Both the position numbers and the translations under genes were made by a program. DNA of 64,000 bases from assembly GCA_012656075.1 (NCBI GenBank), contig JAAKBF010000384.1, positions 186,001 through 250,000 of the forward strand, written 5' to 3'. The DNA is from Phytophthora hibernalis. Taxonomy: Eukaryota > Oomycota > Peronosporomycetes > Peronosporales > Peronosporaceae. Positions 10,509-20,870 of the stretch are shown here, piece by piece; the stretch's first letter is position 1; each line of letters starts with the position of its first letter. Under the pieces are notes generated by a model. It had not been told where the DNA came from and searched no databases. It saw only the letters and a list, made by a program, of their open reading frames with translations.

Positions 10509-11438
10509 ATGACGCACATGGAGGAGGTGACGACGCGCCTCTCCGCTGCGCAGAAGCGTCTGGCGGCACTGGAGCGCTCGCTGGACAACCTTGAGGGCGT
10601 GAAGCGTGTGAAGCAGCACCTGAAGCGCGAGAAACTGGCCAGTGCCGCGCTCAAGACGGCGCCCAGCGACTACTACGCGTGGACTCTGGCTCAGAGAGCG
10701 TACGTGTTGTCTTCTCATCTTCGATACAATATCATTCTGAAGAGCGTATTAAATTCCACAGGAAGTTTTTGGGTTGTGCTGTCCCCCACCTGTGCAAGAG
10801 CATCGTCGTGGAGAACGTGGCGTGCACCAACGGCGGCGTGGAGGACCCACTCAACAGTCGGTGAGGAGCTGCCTGCTGTGGATATAAAGATTTAGAGGAA
10901 CTGATGTCTGTGCCAGCTACTACTGTGTGGTACTCCAATACAACTCGAAGCTGGACGCCGAGCAGCTCCGCCGCTTCGTGCGCGATAACATCCCAGAGGT
11001 CGATCGTCCGTCACGCAAGAAATTCAACTTCCAGCACGCACCTGGAAAAGTGCGAACCTTTGTGATAATTGAATGGGTTTTGTGGCAGTGCTAAGCTGGT
11101 GCTGGATTACAATTGTAGGTGTCGGAGGACCTTACGGGTTTTAGCCACAACGGAGTGTCGACGTTCGGTATGAAGACGTGTATTCCGGTATGATTCACAT
11201 GTAGAGTGCGCGTATGCTCGAGTTGGTACGTGTCTGATTGGGTGAGTTGGATTCTCGTTTGTAGGTGATTGTGGCTGGGGACGTGGCTGCTCTGAAGCCG
11301 TCGTTCCTGTGGCTTGGCGGTGGAGCCGAATCGGTGAAACTGCGCATCAGCGTCCAGGATATTGTGAAAGCGCTGGGAGCACGCATGGCAGACGGAATCA
11401 CCACGCTTCGTGCCGGTACTGACCTGGACAACGAGTAA
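10509..11438 (+). CDS. YbaK/prolyl-tRNA-editing-domain protein
   Basis: The five-exon model is 10509-10699, 10762-10860, 10917-11049, 11119-11187 and 11265-11438. All introns are GT-AG, 56-77 nt, and all phases agree, giving 221 residues. An N-terminal coiled coil of about 60 residues precedes a YbaK/ProX-type domain (LGCAVPHLCKSIVVENVAC, QYNSKLDAEQLRRFV, FSHNGVSTFGM, VIVAGDVAALKPSFLWLGGG). Domains of this family hydrolyse mischarged aminoacyl-tRNA, typically Ala- or Cys-tRNA(Pro). The N-terminal coil suggests a partner rather than fusion to a synthetase. The gene is intact. Its 3' end lies 22 bp from dispersed repeat copy B, so the 3' UTR probably includes repeat DNA. Confidence 0.9.
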
Positions 11439-11459
11439 CTGTAAATGCTGTTGTCGGAT

Positions 11460-11625
11460 TATCCGAAATTTTAAAATGTTGTCTTTTTATCCCTATCAAA
11501 GGGTAAAACTATTCGCTTTCGCTTGCTTTAACAAGAGATTTCCGATAATACCCTTTTCACAAAAATGGACCAAAATGTCGCCATTTTGGGGATATGAAAA
11601 TGTTTGCCACTTCACGAATTTTTGA
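11460..11625 (-). repeat. AT-rich dispersed repeat, copy B
   Basis: This is an inverted counterpart of 6740-6950, directly after the stop of the YbaK-like gene. It is shorter than copy A and lacks part of the middle. A small palindromic start (ttgtcggattatccgaaa) lies at its left edge. Confidence 0.75.
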
Positions 11626-11914
11626 CAACCCCGCAATTCGGTGTCCCGCATTAATAATAGCGTTAGAACGGGATAGCGAGCGTCCTGTGATGAGCATCGT
11701 CGCATTAAGCTAAAAATGGAGCGCAAATTCATCAGAAACAATTGTCGAAATCTGCCGTTGAAACGGCCAATCGCCAAAAGGAAAAGTGCGCTTGTACGGT
11801 CCGTTACGGGTTCTGGGAATTGGCTGCTGGTCAAACACCTCGCAAGTCCTGTCATTCGCACATTTGCGCTCCACTTCCAACAAGACTTAACCGCCTTCCT
11901 CTCACCATTCCACG

Positions 11915-12436
11915 ATGAAGTTCTTCGCCACGGTCCTCGTCGCTGCTACTATTGCCTTCCAGGGCGTTGCCGCGATTCAGCTCGCAGAGACCACCACTCC
12001 AACCACGGGCACCGCCACGAACGGGCCGACCCCGGGTCCGGCGACTGTAATTACGGTAACGCCAGTTGTGACTGACGCACCTCCGGCTACAACAAACACT
12101 CCTATGAACTCGACCACAACAGGCACCACCGACGAGGACGATACGACGGACATTTTGGATGACACAGACGACTTCTCTGATGAGGACGATGCCAGCAACG
12201 AAGGTTCGGAGGAGACCTCCGACGAGGGTAGTGATGAGGACAACAGCGACGAAACCACTGAGACGGCGACCAACACGGACGCCACTGAGGCCTCGAGCAC
12301 GACCAGTTCGAGCTCCGCTAGCGGGTCGAGTGGAGATATCGAGGCTGGTGACTCAGCAGCTATCAGCAGTCGCTCGATCACGCTTCTGTCATCTGCATTT
12401 GCCGTTGCCATCACCGTGGCTGCCACCCTCTTTTAA
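11915..12436 (+). CDS. Secreted GPI-anchored Thr/Ser/acidic-rich protein
   Basis: This 173-residue protein has a clear signal peptide (MKFFATVLVAATIAFQGVAA), a Thr/Pro-rich stretch suited to O-glycosylation (about residues 25-75), a Asp/Glu/Ser-rich block (about 75-125), a Ser-rich linker, and a C-terminal hydrophobic tail after GDSAAISSRS typical of GPI attachment. There is no catalytic domain and no RxLR or crinkler motif. It probably sits in the outer membrane leaflet or cell wall as a mucin-like surface protein. Low complexity means homology alone would not define a function. The ATG lies in a good context (ccacgATGAAG). Confidence 0.8.
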   Translation: MKFFATVLVAATIAFQGVAAIQLAETTTPTTGTATNGPTPGPATVITVTPVVTDAPPATTNTPMNSTTTGTTDEDDTTDILDDTDDFSDEDDASNEGSEETSDEGSDEDNSDETTETATNTDATEASSTTSSSSASGSSGDIEAGDSAAISSRSITLLSSAFAVAITVAATLF

Positions 12437-12906
12437 GTCTACTCCGATAGGTTTACCCGCCAACTAGGTCATTGCTAATTAACACGCGCGCCGTAAGGCC
12501 TCTACGGTTGCTCAATTAAGTCATTGCGATTTAGTTCGTATCTGTTTTCGCCGAGTGCAACCCGTTGCCACTGACAACGTGCTATTCGAATGTCAAAATG
12601 TACACAGAGTACGCTAGACCATTACGTTCTTAGCGCATCTCCTGCGCCCAGGGCTCCCGATCAATGCGTGAGTACATTCATTAATTAATGTACATTTATT
12701 TGCTCTTGGGGATGTACCGGTCGGTACATACAGTTATGTATGGCGAGAGTTTTTACAAATGCATTTTAATGGGCGTATTTACCATTTCCAGTTGCCAACA
12801 CAGGCGCCGTGCTTCCAGAAATCAAGCGCGCTATACTGACAGTCCACCTTCGGCACCAATCGTACTGGATGTTGCTGCTATTACACGAGTCACCACGTGA
12901 CGATCG

Positions 12907-13242
12907 ATGGAAGATCCTGTGCGTAGTGTTGACCAAATCCAACCACGGCACCTCGGTCGTTCAACCTCCGTCCCCAAAGAGGTGACCTTCACTGGAATCC
13001 CGAGACTGGGAGGGATGGCCAACACCTTTACAGGTCGTCGTCCAGTATGTCATGACGTTCGTATTCTGAAGCAAAACGAGGCTGCAAAGGCTGGAGAGCG
13101 CTACAAGCACCACCTAAAGGACAGGTGCACCCCTCGTCAGCTTAGAGACGACAAATCTCGTGCTCCAGGTCCTGCACAGCGTGTCAGGAGGAAAAGTGTG
13201 GCCTCTGACCGAGCAACTGGGAGGAATAAAGGTGAAAGGTGA
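12907..13242 (+). CDS. Small basic hypothetical ORF
   Basis: This is a 111-residue ORF rich in Arg and Lys with no recognised domain, signal peptide or membrane segment. Its frame is open further upstream to a stop at 12898. Nothing else in 12440-13300 resembles a gene, and this ORF may be fortuitous. Confidence 0.25.
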   Translation: MEDPVRSVDQIQPRHLGRSTSVPKEVTFTGIPRLGGMANTFTGRRPVCHDVRILKQNEAAKAGERYKHHLKDRCTPRQLRDDKSRAPGPAQRVRRKSVASDRATGRNKGER

Positions 13243-13306
13243 TGAAGACGCGGGCACACGTCGATCGCAATTCTAACTCGGATAAAGTTGCAATGCGACT
13301 GGAGAA

Positions 13307-14329
13307 ATGTATCCATTTGATCTGGAGAGAGTGAAGGTCCTAAAAGTTGCTGTTGCAGTTGCCTTTGCTGAGTGCTTGTTGCTTTTAACTGAACGTAATC
13401 ACGTGTTCGTTCGTGGTAGCCTCAAATCTCGCCTCATTCTTCAATTTGCTCGCCTCAGCTCACATCTCGACCTGCAGCCAGCCATGCAAGCCTTGCAGAC
13501 CATCTCGTGCTACCCACCGCTCGCACCGACCCCTGCTTCCCACGCCAAGCTCCACCAAATGAGTGCGTTCGTCATCTCGTGGGAGGATGTAGTGGCGCCC
13601 ATGTCGTTCCTGGAGAAGCGCGTGGGGCTTCAACCCACGAGATGCAGTTTGGAAGCTGCGAAAGTGGCCTATTTGCAGGACCGATACCTGCAGCAGGCGT
13701 TAGCGTCCGTGGAGGAGGAAGCCATGGAGCTGCTGCGCACAACCGCTGCAATGGGGCCAGTCTTTGTGGTCACGGAGAAAAGCGCCCGATACATGGAGAC
13801 CACGTGCGCCGCCTTCTTCCCACGACTGGCGAATTGGCTGGCAAACGCGGACTTGGCCACTACCACGAACCCGCAGCTCCACCGCGTGCGAGTAGTGTCT
13901 GCGCCTCAGAAATTCACCAACGTTGTGGATAGCTCGGCGTGGCTTGCACGCGTGTACCAGCAGATCTGCTCGGTTGTGGTGTGCGACGCGCAGGGAACCT
14001 CCAGTTCATCAGCAGATTCCTTAATAAAAGCGCAGCAGCTGCTGCAGCGTCGTGAAAGCGGGACACTGGGGCTTGTGAGCATCAGCGCGACGGCTACAAA
14101 CGAAGTTGCAAGTGTGGGAGCGTGCAAATTCGCTCCTCATTTGATCCCCAAAGCAGTGCATGTCCCAGGAGGGGATCCGTCCAGTGCTCTCAACCTCGAA
14201 CACTTCTTCGCCCAACTGCGCACACTCCAAGGATACGTCGTGCTCGCAACGGCCCATGCCACTGCTTTTCCACGACATTGTAACGTGACTATCAATAACA
14301 CGTACACCCAAGGGCAACTTAAACCATAA
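13307..14329 (+). CDS. HAD-like hypothetical protein lacking the usual Asp motif
   Basis: This is an intact 340-residue ORF. The layout recalls oomycete proteins with a HAD-like fold: a hydrophobic strand at about residue 88 (FVISWEDVVAPMSFL) where HAD proteins have a DxDxT nucleophile loop, a helical region, a second strand (MGPVFVVTEKSARYMETTCAAFFPRL) and a late strand (YVVLATAHAT). The two Asp residues of motif I are absent, so phosphatase activity is unlikely. The HAD assignment rests on remembered resemblance, not a search. It lies 93 bp upstream of UNC-50 on the same strand. Confidence 0.6.
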   Translation: MYPFDLERVKVLKVAVAVAFAECLLLLTERNHVFVRGSLKSRLILQFARLSSHLDLQPAMQALQTISCYPPLAPTPASHAKLHQMSAFVISWEDVVAPMSFLEKRVGLQPTRCSLEAAKVAYLQDRYLQQALASVEEEAMELLRTTAAMGPVFVVTEKSARYMETTCAAFFPRLANWLANADLATTTNPQLHRVRVVSAPQKFTNVVDSSAWLARVYQQICSVVVCDAQGTSSSSADSLIKAQQLLQRRESGTLGLVSISATATNEVASVGACKFAPHLIPKAVHVPGGDPSSALNLEHFFAQLRTLQGYVVLATAHATAFPRHCNVTINNTYTQGQLKP

Positions 14330-14422
14330 GCATGTTGATTCGCACTTAGTCGCAACGTAACGGTTCCTCTGCATGAATTCCGCTTTCAGACACCCAAAGC
14401 TCCTCCCCTTCCTGTCTTCGCG

Positions 14423-15489
14423 ATGCTGTCGCCCGTGGCGCAGTCCGAGGCGAGCACGAGCATTGATATGAAGTACGTGCTGTCGTCTGATCCCCTGACG
14501 TCCCACAGCAGTCGCCTCCACAAGAAGAAAAGCGGCGCTGACGTGTTCCGCTCGTGCTCCGCCTTCCCCGAGTACTTTGCGCGGGTGCTCGACTACCGGC
14601 AGATGGACGTGGACGCCACGTTCTACCAGATGGTGACGCTCTGCGTGCAGCCCGCCAAGGTCTACAAGAGCGCCTACTACCGCAAGCAGACCAAGAACCG
14701 CTGGGCCAGAGACGATCCGGCCTTCGCCGTGATTCAGTTCGCCTTCCTGCTCGTGGCCACCGTCGCCTGGGCCGTGGCCTTCCGCGTGGACAGCGTCGCC
14801 AGGTTCGCCTCGTTGCTGTTCCACGCGGTGGTCGTCGAGTGGCTCGGCTTCGGCCTCGTCATCTCAACGCTCTGCTGGTGGATCGCCAACCACCAGCTGC
14901 GGCAGCGCACCAAGTGCGGCACTTTGGATACTTTTTGTGTCATTTTCTTACTTGGACTAAGTAGATGTGTGTTGCAGTCAGGGGATGGGCGACGCGTTGT
15001 ATGTGGAGCAGCGCGTGGAGTGGCAGTTCGCGTTCGACATCCACTGCAACTCGTTCTTCATCATGTTCCTGTTCCTCTACGTGCTGCAGGTATTGGATGG
15101 TTAGTTTGTTAGAGGGAGGAAAATGTTTTTTATTTCTAATTGGTAACTATTGTGTAGTTTTTACTGGCACCGATGCTGGCGTCGGACTCGTTCGTGATGT
15201 TGGTGGTCGGGAACTTGCTGTACTCGCTGGGCTGGGGGTTTACACGTACATCAGCTTTCTGGGGTACATGGGTACGTGGTTATCAGCAGACTGCGTTGAT
15301 GGTGTTGGTTTTGACGATTTCGTTGTTGCCGGTCATGTAGCGCTGCCCTTCCTGCATCGGACTGAACAATTGCTGCTTCCGCTTATTGTGATTCTCGCGC
15401 TCTTCATATCGACGGTGATGCTGCAGGCGGTGTTTGGCGCACAGATCAACTTTGCGCACATATCGACGCAGTATTATTATGCATCTTAG
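14423..15489 (+). CDS. UNC50: UNC-50 family Golgi membrane protein
   Basis: This is a multispanning protein of the early secretory pathway; homologues include animal UNC-50 and yeast Gmh1, linked to Arf-GEF recruitment and receptor transport. Exons are 14423-14913, 14978-15089, 15158-15271 and 15341-15489, all GT-AG. Family signatures are RQMDVDATFYQMV, YRKQTKNRWARDDPAF, VEWLGFGL, VEWQFAFDIHCNSFF and GYMALPFL across the last junction. Five or six hydrophobic segments follow a hydrophilic N-terminus. Exon 3 changes frame at a GGGGG run (15234-15238); one added base restores YTYISFLGYM and also makes the last splice phase correct. I read this as a consensus error. Confidence 0.88.
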
Positions 15490-15762
15490 TGGATTGTGTA
15501 AAGTAAACGACGTTGGCGACGACGTTGAGATGTTGAGCCAATGTAGCGGACAGCGAACAATAACGTTATTGTGGTTTTCATCCATTTTGTTAATCTCCTA
15601 TCGGTAGTCCGAAATAGAGATCAGTACCAGTGTAGCAAACAATCGTATCCAACATGTAGCAAAGGAAAATTGGGCTCTTATCCCGAGATAGGGGATCCGA
15701 AATAGAGATCAGCTCCGAGATTAATAGCAAAATGATCAAGTCCGAAATGTAGCAAGGGTAAA

Positions 15763-16040
15763 ACACCGTTCACTCTAATTAGTCTGACCCTGACTAATTA
15801 TGGTGTACGATTTTTATCGGAGAAAGTCGAACTTTTGAATTTATCTTGTGACAACAATATTAACTTTTTATTGAAAGTAAGATGATGATTGGCTTCGCCT
15901 CGGCGAGATCTGCACAAATCCACTGTCTTTGTGCTCTTTTGAACTCTTCGGGAAATTTTGTCGTCCGTGGTGTCTAGAAAAAGTACAGAAGCATGACTAT
16001 ATTCGAAGCACGACTAATTAGAGTGAACAGTGTACGGTGT
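15763..16040. mobile_element. MITE with 22-bp terminal inverted repeats
   Basis: A 278-bp non-coding element. The left end (15763-15784) and right end (16012-16040) share gttcactctaattagtc in inverted orientation. Just inside the left end, TAATTAGTC and GACTAATTA form a second hairpin with a 7-nt loop. The flanks of 15490-15760 are AT-rich with repeated gagatcag and gtagcaa words but no gene. Confidence 0.75.
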
Positions 16041-16205
16041 GCCTGTTAAAGAATCAACCTTCCGTTTTGCCGCTTTTCAACGGCATCAATGAGTAGCATA
16101 TCTGCATCACCGCCGAAGCTTGCCACTCCGATTTGTGTCCCAAGATAGACTGATGCGGAGCTAAAATGGGCGGCAAAAAGTTGAAAACCACAATACTATT
16201 TTAAT

Positions 16206-16505
16206 ATTAAAATACGTATTGCGCTTTGCATATATTTTATATTAGACCTGACAACTCGATTTTATCCTAATTACGAATTTACTCCGAAGCGGAAGTGCAA
16301 GCTTAAAAGGCACGTGCTAAACGATAAAACTCGATTTTGAAGTACAACCGTTTTGTTTACGGCCTGGAAACGCAGTTCTGGGATTGCAAAAGCGAGATGT
16401 TGGGTGCATCTCGGCCTTTTGCACGTGGAGCAAATCGAAACTGATTATTAATAGCACAAAGTCTTTTAGAGGTCTAAAATAGACGGCAAACTACATGTAT
16501 TGTGC
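16206..16505 (+). repeat. Dispersed hairpin repeat family, copy 1
   Basis: A roughly 300-bp non-coding unit recurs at 25985-26115, 26590-26900, 31844-31970 and 44875-45070. The conserved core holds an imperfect hairpin (gcaaaagcgagat, then atctcggccttttgc), then cacgtggagcaaatcgaaa, then ctattaat and a palindrome around (t)taga-gg-tctaaa. No TIR with clear target duplication was fixed. It may be a MITE or a SINE-like unit. Confidence 0.75.
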
Positions 16506-16759
16506 CTTTCAATTGTTTTGGCGGTTGCGATGCTAATTCTACCGGAATTAAAACTACTCCTACCCGCGGTACTCGGAATAAACGATGAAGTTAGCCTTGT
16601 GTCGTGCCGAAGAAGATATTATTCACGAAGAATTAGGACGGTCTGGACGGTTTGGCGGGTGGCCACCCGCCATTCATGCTGCTTGGCCGTAATCCAGCCG
16701 TAAATACGGACCAAAGCTCTCGTCATTTTCGCCTTTAAATCGCGAGTGTAACCCGGAGA

Positions 16760-17703
16760 ATGACAGTGTCTACTGATCTGCGCTGGCGCGCTATAGTGCT
16801 CGTCTACATGTACGACATTGAAATGATCTTGGTTGCTCTTGTGCTAGGGGTGTCCGTTCGATCGATTGAGCGATGGCACCATCGGTTTAAGACGAATGGG
16901 AACGTTCTACCTAACGAGACCAAGAACAAGTCATCCAGGTGGCCTTCAGAAGTGGTGCGTTTTTAGAAGGTTATATACGTACACATCCATGTATTTATTT
17001 AGAGGAATTAGAGCAGGCAGTGACGGAGCAGTTTGGAGACTCTCTAAACAGTTCTACTCCTACACTTTGTCGACTGTTGCGTTTTGACCTCAATATCACC
17101 AGAAAAGTACTGACTAAGTGTGCTCGCGAAAGCGTACCTGCCGAAGTTGAAGGGTTTTATCGTAAGCTACGGCCATTTTACAGTGGCTCGGATCAGTTAG
17201 TTTTCATCGATGAAACCTCGAAAGATGGCAGAGATTCCCTCAGAAAGTATGCTTGGTCTCGAAGAAACACGCCAGCTATAGTATCGATGCCGTTTTCCCG
17301 TGGAGAGCGGTTGTCCCAACTAGCAGCGTTTGACGTCACTGTTTTTTTGCCTGGGATTCTACACCCGGCACCTTCGATCGGAACGCCTTCCATGAGGTAT
17401 TTCGCTGCAAGATCGCTCCATTCCTGAACCCTTGGCCACTTCCCAGGTATGTCCTACACTGCCAAATCTGCTATAATCTAGCTGACCTCGTGTTTTACCT
17501 CATATAGATCGATTGTGGTGCTCGACAACGCCAAAATCCACATGTATCGCGAATTGGAAGAACTCGTGCACTCCCGGGGCAGCATTCTGTTCTTTTTGCC
17601 ACCATACTCGCCTCAACTTAACCCAATAGAGGTGGGGTTTTCGCTCCTGAAACGATGGCTCACACGACATGCGCCACTGGCTTTCCGACAAGACCCTCTT
17701 TGA
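16760..17703 (+). pseudogene. Tc1/mariner-like transposase, second family
   Basis: An HTH N-terminus (MTVSTDLRWRAIVLVYMYD, then SVRSIERWHHRF) is followed by the first Asp in VFIDETSKDGRDSL, the second in VVLDNAKIHMYREL and the Glu in PPYSPQLNPIEVGF. All three catalytic acids are present. An intron lies at 17447-17507. Two frame breaks occur at T runs, near 16960 and 17342-17348, each equal to one missing base. Without them the transposase would be complete, so this copy could be active if the breaks are assembly errors. Inverted repeats were not found at the ends I could inspect. Confidence 0.75.
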
Positions 17704-17831
17704 ACTATGAGCGTTGCACTAGTTCAGTGCACGAAGAGCAGCGACAACGTTGGAGTAAACTTGTATCATCACTGTGGCTACGGACTACGAGACTTAGAAA
17801 AGGATTCTTTTTTCGTAAAAAGTAAAGCAAT

Positions 17832-19355
17832 CTATTCCATGCTTACATCGGGCGAGTGCATATGATCCTCATCCTCCATGTTCACAGCAGGAGCGCTACT
17901 TGCAACTGGTGGTCGGTATGGGGGTCTCAGATCGTACGATGGTAGGCCTAATGCATCTCGCCAGTCGCCTAGGTTGAGATCGAGCGGCACTAGTCCACCG
18001 TTAAGCCGGCATCTAGTTCTCACGAATTCCCTCGGTACTTCGTGCTCTTGCGCTGCGGCGTCGATTTCGCGCTGGTAGTCGTCAATCCTACGTAACTGTG
18101 TAAACGTTGGGTTAGTTGGCAGCGTGAGGGGTGCGTTCTCGGGTTGCCGCGTACGCGTTACCGCCCAATAGGCACGCGAAGCTTCACCCAGTGGCTCCGC
18201 GTCTGGCTGCGAACGCAATTGGTTGTCGATAAGTGCGGTAGCCGCAGCAATTCGGCCTTCAGTTGCGCGACGAATAGTGCTTCTTGCTGCCACCTTCTGT
18301 ACGTAGATGAATAGCTCAAGTTTGAACGAGGCTTGGCTACAATTCAAAGCAAAGCAATACGACACAGTTCATCGGGTCAATTAAGCAGAAACGATATTGA
18401 TAATAAACGAGAGTGATCTTACCCAGCCTTGCGTTTGGCTGCCAGATGCCACACAGATTCCAGTTGCACCGCCAACTCCGCATCACATTCGGCCAACGCG
18501 ACGAACTTTGCTTGCGTTGCTCGAGCCGTCGGTTTAAGCAGGATAGGTCCATCATCCGGCCACTCTATCTCCTTCGTCTGATCAATTTTTCGACGCACAC
18601 GGGCGCGGAAGCCAAAATATCCGTCTTCGACGTCCAACTGTAAGGCTTGAGGAGCGCCATACTCGAACGGCTTGTACCAAAAGGCACGCCTACCTTGAGC
18701 GTTAGCGCAACGGAAAATGCTGACGGCACAGGAAGACTTGGAGCTCTACGATTGAAATCAAACTCAGCTCGGTGTTTAGCATCAGACGTAACTTTTTGCA
18801 TTAAATACAAAACTTACGGTAGTTGCTCGCGCGAGCGCCTCTCCGTTGCTCTTGGCAAGGCTACATCATCCATAGCAGCCCTATTGCACGTGTAGTCTGC
18901 GGCCATGTTAACACTAGAGCTCATAGATCAGTGTCTTGATGTAGTCGATCGACCGAGAATGAAAGGAAGAAAGCGAATTAGTTATAATACATCCTAGCAC
19001 AATAAACGGAAAGCAAGACTTACGGTTGCTGCACCGGCTGCTCTGCGATATTACTGGTAGTCGCTATACACCCTCGCGTGTGCGCGGCACGTTCAAACGC
19101 TCTGGAACAACGTCCGGGGTTTGTCTTGCCGTAGGCGCTGGGCAGTAACGATGCTTGCCAAAGGCGAGCTTGGTGTGCGGACGCGTGCTGCGAAGGGACG
19201 ACTTGAGCTGCTAGCACGAACAAAGGAAGATGGAATGCGTGTTGGCGTAAATATGTACTGCTCACACAGCTTGGGGGCTCCTTACCTTTTCTCAAAGTGA
19301 TCGCTGGAACTGCTGGACACGTGGAGCCACGATTTGACCTTGTTTTATTCCACAT
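17832..19355 (-). CDS. Six-exon orphan gene of unknown function
   Basis: Exons on the minus strand are 19355-19286, 19210-19024, 18913-18818, 18745-18694, 18637-18423 and 18336-17832. All five introns are GT-AG (51-110 nt), and every junction keeps one continuous frame of 374 codons, which is hard to get by chance. The protein has no signal peptide. It is helical, with a Trp-containing block (EIEWPDDGPILLKPTARATQ), an Arg/Ala-rich helix after it, and a Pro/Tyr-rich, acidic tail (SYDLRPPYRPP, MEDEDHMHSP). I do not recognise the family. It sits between transposon remains, so it may be a multi-copy element-associated gene. Confidence 0.65.
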
Positions 19356-19726
19356 ATAATTATTTATTTGGGCTTGAATTAGCAATTTGCTTCAAGTTTT
19401 AGATTGGGGAACGCGATAGAGTTACGCCAGAATTACGGTGGCAGAACAGGTGCAAGGCACAATAATGAAAGGACACTATTTTAAATAGTTTTAAAAATTT
19501 AATAGTATTACTTCGAATTAGGTTTCTGCATGTCTGGTAACGGTTAACAGACATGTTAACCAGATGAGTTGATTCGCTGATAAATAGCAGATAAAGCGAT
19601 GATTAATATCATTATCGTAACCGGGGACCGGACCGGGTCTCGGTACACAGAAGGTCGCAGACCAAACAAGCTCAGTTATAACAGCTGACGAGGCCCAATA
19701 ACTCGTCTATCATCCACCCGTGTCTT

Positions 19727-20383
19727 TTGTGCTCTGATCGGACTACGAAAAGCAAACAGGGGGATGCTTCAGTTCGAGCTCGACGGAGCGGCCCAATCAT
19801 GTCGGAAGAAGCGCAGATGTTCGTGGCAATGCAAGAGTCTGCCAAGCGATCACACGATCAGTCCACTCAAATTCGTCCCAAAAACACACAACCAGCGTAC
19901 AGGAAGAGCAAACAGGAGTCCTACTGTAAAGCTCATGTTCCTCGAAAGGCAAGGTCTTCAGTGACACAGCGTTTTTATATTATCTGTGTTTCTGCCCTTT
20001 AACCCTTTTGATACCAACTACGAACAATGATAGCAATGGAGGATCCTGCAGACGAGCGACTTCATAAGACCATTCCCGTGTTGAATGCAAAGATTGACGG
20101 GGTTCATCAAGATTTGAAGTCGTCGGTTGATCAAGTGAACACATCGTTGCAAAAAGTTATATGTAACCTTGCTGAAGTAATGCGCGTACTGGCTCCACTT
20201 ATGGGAGGAACATCCATGGTACAAGTGAAATTGGTAGCTTCAGAACACGACACGGACACTGATATTATTGGCAGAACCATAGACTACGGACCCAAACATT
20301 GGTTTGATTGTCACTTCAACAAGGCATCGTGTCGCTCGAATCAGCGAAATACGCCAGGAAACAAACGCGCGTATACAGAGTGA
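19727..20383 (+). pseudogene. Crypton/YR-like element remnant
   Basis: Two short ORFs: 19727-20002 with a basic N-terminus and NTQPAYRKSKQE, reminiscent of the start of oomycete Crypton-type recombinases, and 20027-20383 with a helical region (LNAKIDGVHQDLKSSVDQVNT) of the kind found after the recombinase domain. The catalytic middle is absent. Assignment is by resemblance only. Confidence 0.35.
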
Positions 20384-20870
20384 TACCGGTGCTATCGACC
20401 ATATCAACCAAAATCGCGTACAATTTGCTGACTACGACTTTGTTAGCGACGAGAGGGGGTCAAATCATACACATTTTCAGGCTGTAATATACATATTTGA
20501 GTCCACAACATACGCGGCATGTCCAGGCAAACAAATGAGCTAGAACGAGTAGTGACCATACATAAGTCTTGCACGATATATACAACGACCACCTTGTGAA
20601 ACCACTGCATTCTTATGGTAAAATTTATAAATAGAACAGCAGTTCTAAAACAACAAAAGCACCTCCTCATCGCAAGCTCCACTCGCGGCGTGACCAATGA
20701 CGATTGCATCCTCTAACTATTAGCGACATATTTTTCAAGTTCTCCGCATCGATAAAGCATGGCTACAACTTGGCATCGTGTGACCGTGCTCGATTGAGAA
20801 GAAGCCTGTGATGACTACCGTGACGGTGACATATGTTGCTCAGTCATATTTCTCAAAGAGAGTGTAACTC

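Noticed and set aside
11977..12426. 149-codon minus-strand ORF opposite the GPI protein
   Set aside because: Mirror of a low-complexity coding region; the plus-strand frame has the signal peptide and anchor.
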